Shown here: one piece after another, positions 1 to 5,388 of the stretch
How positions within the stretch are numbered: the first letter of the stretch is position 1
Layout: each line of letters begins with the position of its first letter
DNA from: Lachnospiraceae bacterium
Lineage (GTDB): Bacteria; Bacillota; Clostridia; Lachnospirales; Lachnospiraceae
Direction: 5' to 3'
NCBI GenBank assembly: GCA_003488965.1
Contig: DNJW01000018.1
Location: 1-6,277, forward strand
DNA length: 6,277 bases
Notes under the pieces: generated by a model
Told to the model about the DNA's origin: nothing
The model's input: only the letters and a program-made list of their open reading frames with translations
Database searches by the model: none
Position numbers and translations under genes: made by a program

Positions 1-24
1 CAGAGCGGAATCATGGAGGTTAGA

Positions 25-465
25 ATGAAGATTTCGACAAAGGGGCGTTATGCGGTCAGGGTGATGCTGGATTTGGCGGCTCATAATACGGGAGAAGCAA
101 TTAAGGTAAAGCAGATTGCGGAGCGTCAGGAAATATCGGAAAAGTATTTGGAACAGATTATTTCTGTGTTGAATAAGGCGGGATTTGTAAAAAGCACAAG
201 AGGGGCCCAAGGCGGATACCGGATTGCCGGAGACCCCAAGAATTATACGGTGGGTATGATATTGCGTCTTACAGAAGGAAGCCTCTGTCCTGTGGCATGC
301 CTGGAGGATGAAACCAATCAGTGCGGGCGCTGTGATACCTGTGAGACTCTGGCAGTGTGGAAAGAATTGCATGAGGCTATTAATAAGGTGGTAGACGGAG
401 TTACGATTGCGGATTTGGCAGAGAGGCATATGAAACGGGAGGAAGCCTTAAATTATTCCATTTAA
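25..465 (+). CDS. Rrf2-family transcriptional regulator (IscR/CymR-like), 146 aa
   Basis: This is a small winged-helix DNA-binding repressor or sensor of the Rrf2 family, whose members control Fe-S cluster assembly, cysteine metabolism or redox responses. The N-terminus starts MKISTKGRYAVRVMLDLA, the typical Rrf2 opening. The helix-turn-helix covers about residues 26-52 (IAERQEISEKYLEQII) and the wing holds the family motif STRGAQGGY (57-65). A cluster of five cysteines (C88, C92, C100, C103, C106) lies in the loop where IscR binds its cluster, so a Fe-S or metal cofactor is likely. The spacing differs from the three-cysteine pattern of E. coli IscR. The start at 25 is preferred over the in-frame ATG at 13 because GGAGG (15-19) sits 5 nt before it, and residues from 25 match the family start. 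Length is normal. The promoter lies upstream of the window. The next gene is ptsI rather than the usual cysteine desulfurase or nifU, so its target is unclear. Confidence 0.93.
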   Translation: MKISTKGRYAVRVMLDLAAHNTGEAIKVKQIAERQEISEKYLEQIISVLNKAGFVKSTRGAQGGYRIAGDPKNYTVGMILRLTEGSLCPVACLEDETNQCGRCDTCETLAVWKELHEAINKVVDGVTIADLAERHMKREEALNYSI

Positions 466-466
466 G

Positions 467-485
467 GGAAAAAAATATTTTTTCC
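467..485. repeat. AT-rich perfect palindrome just after the Rrf2 gene
   Basis: GGAAAAAA and TTTTTTCC face each other around a 3-nt ATA loop, starting 2 nt after the Rrf2 stop codon. Its position suggests a weak transcription terminator or an operator for the promoter that follows. The stem is almost all A-T and has no separate U-run beyond its own right arm, so it is not a canonical intrinsic terminator. Read-through into ptsI is quite possible. Confidence 0.35.
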
Positions 486-487
486 AG

Positions 488-516
488 TTTACTTCTTTTC
501 TCATATGCATTAAAAT
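488..516 (+). promoter_or_regulatory. Likely sigma-A promoter for ptsI
   Basis: A -35 box TTTACT (488-493) and a -10 box TAAAAT (511-516) are separated by exactly 17 nt. They match the TTGACA/TATAAT consensus at 4/6 and 5/6 positions. Transcription would start near 523, giving a leader of about 34 nt before the ptsI ATG at 557. The region is AT-rich, so chance matches are possible, but the spacing and placement are right. ptsI may also be transcribed by read-through from the Rrf2 gene. Confidence 0.5.
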
Positions 517-556
517 TAAGACAATAAATAATAATATCGTGGCAAGGAGGATATAT

Positions 557-2170
557 ATGACAGAGTATCAAGGAAAGTCTGTTTTTTCTGGAATTGCGAT
601 TGGCAAGATTGCAATATTGAAAAAGGACGGCCAGAGTGTAAAGAGAACCCATGTGGACGACACGGCAGGAGAATTAGAGCGGGTAAAGGAAGCGAAGGAA
701 AAAGCCATTGAGCAGCTGAAGGTTTTGTATGAAAAGGCAGTAAAGGAAGTCGGGGAATCGGGCGCGATGATTTTCGATGTGCATCAGATGATGCTGGACG
801 ACCAGGACTATCTGGATTCTATTGCCAATATGATTGAGACACAGAACATCAATGCAGAATATGCAGTAGCAGTGACCGGAGATAATTTTGCAAAGATGTT
901 TGCAGAGATGGACGATGATTATATGAAGGCAAGGGCGGCTGATGTAAAGGATATCTCGGAGCGTTTAATCCGTGTCCTGCAGGGCAATGACGGGGATGGC
1001 CTGGAAACGGATGAAGCAACGATTGTTGTAGCAGAGGATTTGGCTCCCAGCGAGACTGTGCAGATGGACAAGAGTAAGGTGCTGGCTTTTGTAACCAGAT
1101 TTGGCTCATCCAATTCCCATACAGCGATATTGGCACGGACAATGAATATACCGGCGCTTATCAGCGTGGAGTATGATGAAGAAATAGACGGAAAGATGGC
1201 AGTGGTAGACGGTTTTGAAGGGAAGCTTATCATTGATCCAAAAGAGGATGTGCTGGAAGCCTATCGGAACAGATACCAGCAGGAAGTGGAGAAACGCAAG
1301 CTTTTGCAGGATTTGAAGGGAAAGGAAAATGTTACCAAGAGCGGCAAGAAGATAAATATTTATGCCAACATAGGAAAGGTTTCCGATGTGGCGAATGTGC
1401 TGCAGAATGATGCCGGCGGTATTGGCTTGTTCCGAAGCGAATTTCTGTATCTGGAAAAGGATACTTTCCCTACCGAGGAAGAGCAGTATCAGGCATATAA
1501 GCAGGTGGCGGAGACTATGGCAGGGAAGAAGGTCATTATCCGTACTCTTGATATCGGCGCGGATAAGCAGGCGGATTATTTTGGGCTGGACCACGAAGAG
1601 AACCCGGCGATGGGATACCGTGCTATCCGTATCTGCCTGAACCAGCCGGATATTTTTAAGACCCAGCTGAGGGCATTGTTTAGGGCAAGTATATTCGGTA
1701 CAATATCCATTATGTATCCGATGATTATTTCGGTAAAGGAAGTAAGGCAGATTAAGGAAATTGTAGAAGAGGTAAAGAAAGAACTGACGGAAGAGGGAAT
1801 CCCCTTTGCAGACGTAGAACAGGGTATTATGATAGAGACCCCGGCGGCAGTTATGATTAGCGACTTGCTGGCAAAAGAGGTGGATTTCTTCAGTATCGGA
1901 ACGAATGACCTGACCCAGTATACGCTGGCGATAGACAGGCAGAATGCAAAGCTGGATAATATTTATGATTCCCATCATGAGGCTGTTCTAAGGATGATTA
2001 AAATGGTTGTGGATAACGCCCATAAGGAAGGTATCTGGGCAGGCATCTGCGGAGAATTGGGAGCCGATACGACCCTGACGGAAGAATTTGTCAGGATGGG
2101 ACTGGACGAACTGTCCGTGACACCTACTTTTGTACTTCCGGTGCGGAAGATTGTGCGGGAAATGGAATAG
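557..2170 (+). CDS. ptsI: Phosphoenolpyruvate-protein phosphotransferase (PTS enzyme I), 537 aa
   Basis: Enzyme I is the cytoplasmic first step of the sugar phosphotransferase system. It takes phosphate from PEP onto a histidine and passes it to HPr, releasing pyruvate. Domains are in the usual order: an N-terminal swivelling/HPr-binding part (about 1-220), a linker, and a PEP-binding TIM barrel (about 255-537). The phosphorylated histidine is H188 in GSSNSHTAILAR. PEP-site residues are visible: R293 (GLFRSEFLY), R329 (IIRTLDIGADK), E427 (IMIETPAA), and the second family signature DFFSIGTNDLTQYTLAIDR at 443-461. The catalytic cysteine is C498 in GICGELG. Length is close to that of other enzymes I, so it is intact. 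The start at 557 is set by AAGGAGG at 544-550, 6 nt upstream; an in-frame GTG at 539 lies before that site. No ptsH (HPr) flanks it, so HPr must be encoded elsewhere. The sequence before H188 is GSSNS rather than the GGRTS common in E. coli-type enzymes. Confidence 0.97.
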   Translation: MTEYQGKSVFSGIAIGKIAILKKDGQSVKRTHVDDTAGELERVKEAKEKAIEQLKVLYEKAVKEVGESGAMIFDVHQMMLDDQDYLDSIANMIETQNINAEYAVAVTGDNFAKMFAEMDDDYMKARAADVKDISERLIRVLQGNDGDGLETDEATIVVAEDLAPSETVQMDKSKVLAFVTRFGSSNSHTAILARTMNIPALISVEYDEEIDGKMAVVDGFEGKLIIDPKEDVLEAYRNRYQQEVEKRKLLQDLKGKENVTKSGKKINIYANIGKVSDVANVLQNDAGGIGLFRSEFLYLEKDTFPTEEEQYQAYKQVAETMAGKKVIIRTLDIGADKQADYFGLDHEENPAMGYRAIRICLNQPDIFKTQLRALFRASIFGTISIMYPMIISVKEVRQIKEIVEEVKKELTEEGIPFADVEQGIMIETPAAVMISDLLAKEVDFFSIGTNDLTQYTLAIDRQNAKLDNIYDSHHEAVLRMIKMVVDNAHKEGIWAGICGELGADTTLTEEFVRMGLDELSVTPTFVLPVRKIVREME

Positions 2171-2188
2171 GAAACATTCAAAACATTC

Positions 2189-2216
2189 AGAGTTGGCCTA
2201 ATGGCCAACTCTTTTT
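2189..2216 (+). terminator. Intrinsic terminator after ptsI
   Basis: A perfect 10-bp stem (AGAGTTGGCC, 2189-2198, pairing with 2203-2212) closes a TAAT loop and runs into a T-tract (2212-2216), starting 18 nt after the ptsI stop. On the minus strand the hairpin is followed only by a broken T-tract (GAATGTTTTG), so it is at best a poor terminator for the convergent GH2 gene. Confidence 0.93.
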
Positions 2217-2292
2217 GCGGCACAGACCTGCATAAGGAAGTTTGCTGCTAAGGCAACATGCGGGCCGCGCGGCGAGTGGGGGAAAATCCTCC
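2217..2292. other. GC-rich spacer between convergent ptsI and GH2 genes
   Basis: This 76-bp stretch holds no gene that I can support. It contains a 10-bp self-complementary palindrome GCCGCGCGGC (2264-2273) in an unusually GC-rich patch for this window. A short stem GGGGGA/TCCTCC (2278-2292) reads on the plus strand. No clear intrinsic terminator for the minus-strand GH2 gene is visible here. Confidence 0.4.
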
Positions 2293-4176
2293 TTACTTGA
2301 TTTTATAGGAAAGTTTGCAGATTTTTCTGTCATAGGTAAGAAGTCCGTTGACCTCTTCTTCCACATCGGACAGCTGGGTATAAACGGCGCCGCATAATCC
2401 CTTTTTAATAAGCGGTTTTAAGCCGGTTTGGATGAGTTTCCGGTACGCTTCGGAGAATTCTTCTTTGGTGGCAAATTTCTTATAACCGTAGATGCGTTCT
2501 ACGCTGGAGTGTCCTTTTATGCGGCAAGTGTAGCCGCCGTATTCGGAGATAACAAAGGCGCGGGAATCTGCAGCAACGCTTAACTTGCGGAAATAGTTGT
2601 GGACGCTTTTGAAGTCCCCGCCGCCTTGGTCGAACCAGCCGCTTGTCTGGTCGATGGGACGGGTGGGGTCTTTTTTCCAGATGAGTTCCGTAATATGGTT
2701 GGCATCAAATTGGCCCCAGCCTTCATTGAAAGGAACCCAGACAGCAATGGAGGGAACATTGTATAGATAGTCAATCGTATCGAGACATTCTTTTGTCCAT
2801 TCTTTCCGCCCTTCCTTGGAGGAACGGCCGAACAGCTTGTACCGGCTGTCTTTTAGATGACCGGAGATATTGGGAAAAAGAGTAGGGAAATAGCAGACAA
2901 TGGGAAGGGAGTAGGTAGAGCCTCCGCTTACCATATCCTGCCATACAATCATTCCCAGACGGTCGCAGTGGTAATACCAGCGCGCCGCTTCTATTTTTAT
3001 ATGCTTCCGTATCATATTAAAACCAAGTTCCTTCATGGAGCGGATGTCATAAATCAGCGCCTGGTCGGAAGGGGCGGTATAAAGGCCGTCCGGCCAATAG
3101 CCCTGGTCAAGCACTCCGTGGAGAAAGAGAGGGCTGTGGTTCAGGCAGAAACGCAGGATGCCGTTTCCGTCCGGTTCCATAGTGAACGAGCGCATGGCAA
3201 AATAGCTTTCCACACTATCGCTGCCAAACTGTATTTTCAGGGTATATAAAAAGGGATGTTCCGGTGTCCATGGATATACTTTGCTGATATTTGCGCGGAC
3301 AGAGAGGTTATATCCATCTGGATTTCTTTCAGAGGACTGATGTTGGCTGGAAGACGCTAAGCTTGTATCTTCTGTCCGGGATAGGACGGGCTGTTTATAG
3401 GCAGTATCAAAAATGCATTCGTTGCCGGCAAAAATCTGTATTTTTACAGGTGCGCTTCCTGCAGTCAGCATACGGATATGAAGTTCTTTCCTGTCATAAT
3501 CGGGAGTCAGGTAGAGTTTTTGGATATAATGTTCGGGAACCCATTCCATCCATACAGTCTGCCATATACCGCTTTGCGCAGTATAAAACATTCCGCCTCT
3601 TTTTAAAGTCTGTTTTCCTCTGGTGTGGAATGAGGTGTCGCTTACGTCTTGTACACATACGGACAGGGAATTCTCGCCTTCTTGTAAAAAAGAGGTAATA
3701 TCTGCTTCGAAAGGCAGATAACCGCCCGTATGGGTGCATACCATATGACCGTTCAGATAGACGCGGGCTGTCTGGTCTACCGCACCGAAATGAAGAAGCA
3801 GCCTTTTGGAGGAAGGGGAACCGGCATGGACGGAAGAAAGGCGGGCATATTCATCGGCTGAAATAGAAATACTGCGTTCATACCAAAGATATTCGTCCGG
3901 CTGCAGCTGCCTTTCCACACCTGACAGACTGCTTTCCGGGGAAAAAGGAACAAGAATTTTTCCGTCATATACGGAAGGGATTTGGGAAGATGCGGTAATG
4001 GCATAATTCCAATATCCGTTTAAAATAATATAATTATCCCTTTGCAGCTGGGGACGGGGATATTCTTCCAATACATGTTCCGAATCCAGCCCCTCCCCCC
4101 AGACCGTGGTAAGCCTGGCCAATACATCATTTTCATGTGACTTGTTAATACTGCGCAAACAATCCAAGATATCCAT
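2293..4176 (-). CDS. Glycoside hydrolase family 2 protein (beta-galactosidase/beta-glucuronidase-like), 627 aa
   Basis: This is a retaining beta-glycosidase of GH2, the family of LacZ and GusA; the sugar specificity cannot be told from sequence alone. An N-terminal jelly-roll sugar-binding domain covers about 47-215 (HFGAVDQTARVYLNG at 129-143, then GGYLPFEADIT). An immunoglobulin-like domain follows to about 335, with a serine-rich stretch near 272-282, then a TIM barrel to the end. The predicted acid/base is E485 in VPFNEGWGQ and the nucleophile E545 in VISEYGGY. Their spacing of 60 residues is shorter than in LacZ or GusA. Length is near GusA and well below LacZ, so LacZ-type C-terminal domains are absent. 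There is no signal peptide, so it should act in the cytoplasm on imported glycosides. I chose the ATG at 4176 because GGGGG lies 4 nt upstream; an in-frame ATG at 4197 would add 7 residues but lacks a ribosome binding site. No transporter or regulator gene is adjacent. Confidence 0.9.
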   Translation of the reverse strand: MDILDCLRSINKSHENDVLARLTTVWGEGLDSEHVLEEYPRPQLQRDNYIILNGYWNYAITASSQIPSVYDGKILVPFSPESSLSGVERQLQPDEYLWYERSISISADEYARLSSVHAGSPSSKRLLLHFGAVDQTARVYLNGHMVCTHTGGYLPFEADITSFLQEGENSLSVCVQDVSDTSFHTRGKQTLKRGGMFYTAQSGIWQTVWMEWVPEHYIQKLYLTPDYDRKELHIRMLTAGSAPVKIQIFAGNECIFDTAYKQPVLSRTEDTSLASSSQHQSSERNPDGYNLSVRANISKVYPWTPEHPFLYTLKIQFGSDSVESYFAMRSFTMEPDGNGILRFCLNHSPLFLHGVLDQGYWPDGLYTAPSDQALIYDIRSMKELGFNMIRKHIKIEAARWYYHCDRLGMIVWQDMVSGGSTYSLPIVCYFPTLFPNISGHLKDSRYKLFGRSSKEGRKEWTKECLDTIDYLYNVPSIAVWVPFNEGWGQFDANHITELIWKKDPTRPIDQTSGWFDQGGGDFKSVHNYFRKLSVAADSRAFVISEYGGYTCRIKGHSSVERIYGYKKFATKEEFSEAYRKLIQTGLKPLIKKGLCGAVYTQLSDVEEEVNGLLTYDRKICKLSYKIK

Positions 4177-4191
4177 ATTACCCCCATTTCC

Positions 4192-4197
4192 TTTCAT
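4192..4197. repeat. Left TTTCAT copy, possible target-site duplication
   Basis: This is the same 6-mer as at 4406-4411, in direct orientation, and each copy is separated by 2 nt from the outer stem of the inverted-repeat element. A 6-bp match could arise by chance, but the symmetric placement favours a duplication made on insertion. Confidence 0.4.
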
Positions 4198-4405
4198 TCA
4201 TTGCGAAACCAATAAACTTGCTGAATATTCTGCCAATCTATTTTATGAAAATCCTTTTTGTGCCATGGAACTGAGACCAAAACATCATGGAGGTGCAATC
4301 GCCGACATGATGTTGCATTACTGGGCTCAGTGGAATGTTTGGCACATTTGGATTTTCATAAAATAGATTGGCAGAATATTCTCTCAGCTTAAAGTTCCGC
4401 AATCG
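4198..4405. mobile_element. MITE-like nested inverted-repeat element in the GH2 leader
   Basis: The core is a perfect 32-bp inverted repeat, 4223-4254 against 4350-4381. Inside it further stems nest in register: 4259-4265 with 4340-4346 (7 bp), 4270-4275 with 4326-4331 (6 bp) and 4282-4289 with 4306-4313 (8 bp), leaving a 16-nt loop. Outside, ATTGCGAAAC (4200-4209) pairs 9/10 with 4394-4403. TTTCAT occurs on both sides (4192-4197 and 4406-4411), each 2 nt from the outer stem, and may be a target-site duplication. No protein is encoded. Non-coding DNA, terminal inverted repeats and flanking repeats are what miniature inverted-repeat elements show. A fixed regulatory hairpin is the alternative. 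I do not recognise the family, and the exact ends are uncertain because the outermost 2 nt do not match. Confidence 0.6.
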
Positions 4406-4411
4406 TTTCAT
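4406..4411. repeat. Right TTTCAT copy, possible target-site duplication
   Basis: This is the partner of the TTTCAT at 4192-4197. Removing the element and one copy would leave a normal short leader between the GH2 promoter and its ribosome binding site, which supports the insertion reading. Confidence 0.4.
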
Positions 4412-4424
4412 GTGCCATAATCTT

Positions 4425-4452
4425 ATTATAAGCAAAATAAGTGGGGTGTCAA
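4425..4452 (-). promoter_or_regulatory. Consensus sigma-A promoter for the GH2 gene
   Basis: Reading the minus strand, a perfect TTGACA (4452-4447) and a perfect TATAAT (4430-4425) are 16 nt apart. Transcription should start near 4418, giving a leader of about 240 nt that contains the whole inverted-repeat element before the GH2 start. A match at 12/12 positions makes this the strongest promoter in the window. It lies just downstream of the terminator of the 54-aa gene, so the GH2 gene is likely its own transcription unit. No obvious operator such as a cre box overlaps it. Confidence 0.8.
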
Positions 4453-4503
4453 ATAAGATGTTGATAAAAATGATAGAATATAAAAAATGCCCTTAAAGAG
4501 AAA

Positions 4504-4532
4504 CGCCGCCGAATGACTAAGTCCGGCGGGCG
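4504..4532 (-). terminator. Likely intrinsic terminator after the 54-aa gene
   Basis: On the minus strand CGCC-C-GCCG (4532-4524, one bulged C) pairs with CGGCGGCG (4511-4504) around a 12-nt loop, followed by TTTCTCTTT. The stem is GC-rich and begins 30 nt past the stop codon at 4563. The T-tract is interrupted, so it may be only moderately efficient. A second T-run lies further on (4488-4483). Confidence 0.65.
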
Positions 4533-4562
4533 TATCCTCAAACAAGGGGGTATAAAGAAAAT

Positions 4563-4727
4563 CTATATATAATTCAACAGCCAGATATCGGTGTTGAAGG
4601 GTTTTTGTTCCTTATAGGAAAGTTCTTCCAAAAAGGAATCGTGCAAGGCGGAATATTTGTTCCAGTTATTGTCTGCGGTAACAATATCGGATACAGATAA
4701 CCTCTTCAGTATGGAATCGTTTGACAT
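4563..4727 (-). CDS. Small protein of unknown function, 54 aa
   Basis: I do not recognise this protein. It starts MSNDSILKRLSVSDIVTADN and ends TDIWLLNYI. A perfect AAGGAGG (4740-4734) sits 6 nt before the ATG, and a hairpin terminator follows, so it looks like a real monocistronic gene. The product has no cysteine, signal peptide or membrane segment. It is rather acidic and polar in the middle (about 28-40, HDSFLEELSYKEQ), with a short hydrophobic C-terminal tail. A -10-like TATACT (4757-4752) lies 24 nt upstream of the start, but no good -35 box is seen, which hints at an activator or another sigma factor. It is divergent from lrgAB and upstream of the GH2 gene in the same direction. A peptide precursor is conceivable from size, but no maturation or export gene is nearby. 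Confidence 0.75.
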   Translation of the reverse strand: MSNDSILKRLSVSDIVTADNNWNKYSALHDSFLEELSYKEQKPFNTDIWLLNYI

Positions 4728-4865
4728 TTTTTTCCTCCTTTTGATAAATACAGTATAAGTCCGAAATATGAACGCAATGTGTTTAAACTCTTAAAGAACC
4801 CTTATTTTTGTTAGAAAAGAATGAGAAATTTATTAATTAAAAATAAATTGAATCGTAACGGGTAA

Positions 4866-4888
4866 CAGTTCAGCCAGAGGCTGGACTG
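4866..4888. promoter_or_regulatory. Inverted repeat upstream of the lrgAB promoter, candidate activator site
   Basis: CAGTTCAGCC (4866-4875) and GGCTGGACTG (4879-4888) form a 10-bp inverted repeat with one mismatch around AGA. It ends 10 nt before the -35 box, where activators usually bind. The left arm with the preceding A, ACAGTTCAGCCA (4865-4876), recurs as a 12-nt direct repeat at 5004-5015. The 9-mer ACAGTTCAG fits the published LytTR-type half-site pattern [TA][AC][CA]GTTN[AG][TG], and LytTR regulators control lrgAB in other Firmicutes. A second half-site at the usual ~21-bp spacing is not seen. No T-run follows, so it is not a terminator. Confidence 0.45.
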
Positions 4889-4898
4889 GGTAATGTGC

Positions 4899-4927
4899 TT
4901 GTCATCTTAGACAGAACATGGTAAAAT
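4899..4927 (+). promoter_or_regulatory. Likely sigma-A promoter for lrgAB
   Basis: TTGTCA (4899-4904) and TAAAAT (4922-4927) are 17 nt apart, each matching 5 of 6 consensus positions. Transcription should start near 4934, giving a leader of about 98 nt before lrgA. The inverted repeat at 4866-4888 lies directly upstream, and an AT-rich stretch (about 4801-4850) could act as an UP element. Confidence 0.65.
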
Positions 4928-4983
4928 AATGAAATTGCAGGATGAAAACCGGACTACAGATATATTCTATGAGCGGAAAGAAA

Positions 4984-5006
4984 ATTTTATGACATATTTT
5001 ATGACA
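4984..5006 (+). repeat. Two tandem 11-nt repeats in the lrgA leader
   Basis: ATTTTATGACA occurs at 4984-4994 and again at 4996-5006, a period of 12 nt. It runs into the second copy of ACAGTTCAGCCA (5004-5015). The block lies between the predicted transcription start and the lrgA ribosome binding site (GGAGG, 5022-5026). A repressor site or a leader RNA signal are both possible; neither is proven. Confidence 0.4.
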
Positions 5007-5031
5007 GTTCAGCCATATTTGGGAGGCCTCT

Positions 5032-5388
5032 ATGAAATATATGAAACAATTTGGAATTATAATAGCTATGACTTTAGCAGCAGAACTTTTGGAAAAGCTT
5101 CTTCCTCTGCCGGTTCCGGCAAGCATATATGGATTGGGGATTATGCTGGCTTTTCTGGTCAGCGGTTTTTTGAAGGTAGAAGCGGTAAAGGAAAGTGCGG
5201 ATTTTCTTATTGAAATCATGCCGCTGATGTTTATTCCGGCGGCGGCAGGGCTTATAGATTCGTATCATGGGCTGGACGGGATTCTCATTCCGGCGGCAGT
5301 GACGGTAGCCGTAACGACAGTGGCTGTAATGGCAGTGACAGGACGGTGTGCCCAAAGGATTATTAGGAAAGGACAAAACGGAAAATGA
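5032..5388 (+). CDS. lrgA: CidA/LrgA-family membrane protein, 118 aa
   Basis: This is a small integral membrane protein of the CidA/LrgA holin-like family. It acts with LrgB, in roles described as murein hydrolase/lysis control and, in Bacillus subtilis (PftAB) and Streptococcus mutans, as pyruvate transport. About four hydrophobic segments are seen (roughly 7-24, 29-47, 58-76, 84-104), followed by a basic tail. Family motifs are PVPASIYGLGIMLAFL (27-42) and MPLMFIPAAAGLID (63-76). Length is typical. GGAGG (5022-5026) lies 5 nt before the ATG, which fixes the start over the in-frame ATG at 5041. Its stop overlaps the lrgB start by 4 nt (ATGA), so the two are translationally coupled. Which of the two family roles applies here cannot be told from sequence. 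Confidence 0.93.
   Translation: MKYMKQFGIIIAMTLAAELLEKLLPLPVPASIYGLGIMLAFLVSGFLKVEAVKESADFLIEIMPLMFIPAAAGLIDSYHGLDGILIPAAVTVAVTTVAVMAVTGRCAQRIIRKGQNGK

Noticed and set aside
1..24. Possible end of an upstream gene (TGA at 26-28 overlapping the Rrf2 ATG, or TAG at 21-23)
   Set aside because: Fewer than ten codons are visible, so nothing distinguishes a real coding end from chance.
1106..1978. A 290-codon open frame on the minus strand inside ptsI
   Set aside because: It lies entirely antisense to a gene with full family motifs. The translation is low-complexity and Cys/His/Ile-rich with no recognisable domain, and there is no ribosome binding site worth noting.
2189..2216. The ptsI terminator acting in both directions
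   Set aside because: On the minus strand the stem is followed by GAATGTTTTG rather than a continuous T-tract, so support for a bidirectional role is weak.
2857..4006. Several plus-strand open frames across the GH2 gene
   Set aside because: They are antisense to a well-supported GH2 coding sequence, show no domains and lack ribosome binding sites.
4106..4435. Two opposing open frames (plus 4106-4366 and minus 4238-4435) sharing the peptide EYSANLFYENP
   Set aside because: They share it only because both read the arms of the same inverted repeat. Neither has a ribosome binding site, and one overlaps the GH2 start region in antisense.
4827..4849. AT-rich inverted repeat AATTTATT/AATAAATT upstream of the lrgAB promoter
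   Set aside because: Such matches are expected by chance in very AT-rich DNA; it is noted only as a possible UP-element region.
4929..5213. A 94-codon plus-strand frame overlapping the lrgA start
   Set aside because: Its ATG falls inside or next to the predicted promoter and transcription start, with no ribosome binding site. It runs out of frame through lrgA, so it is a shadow.
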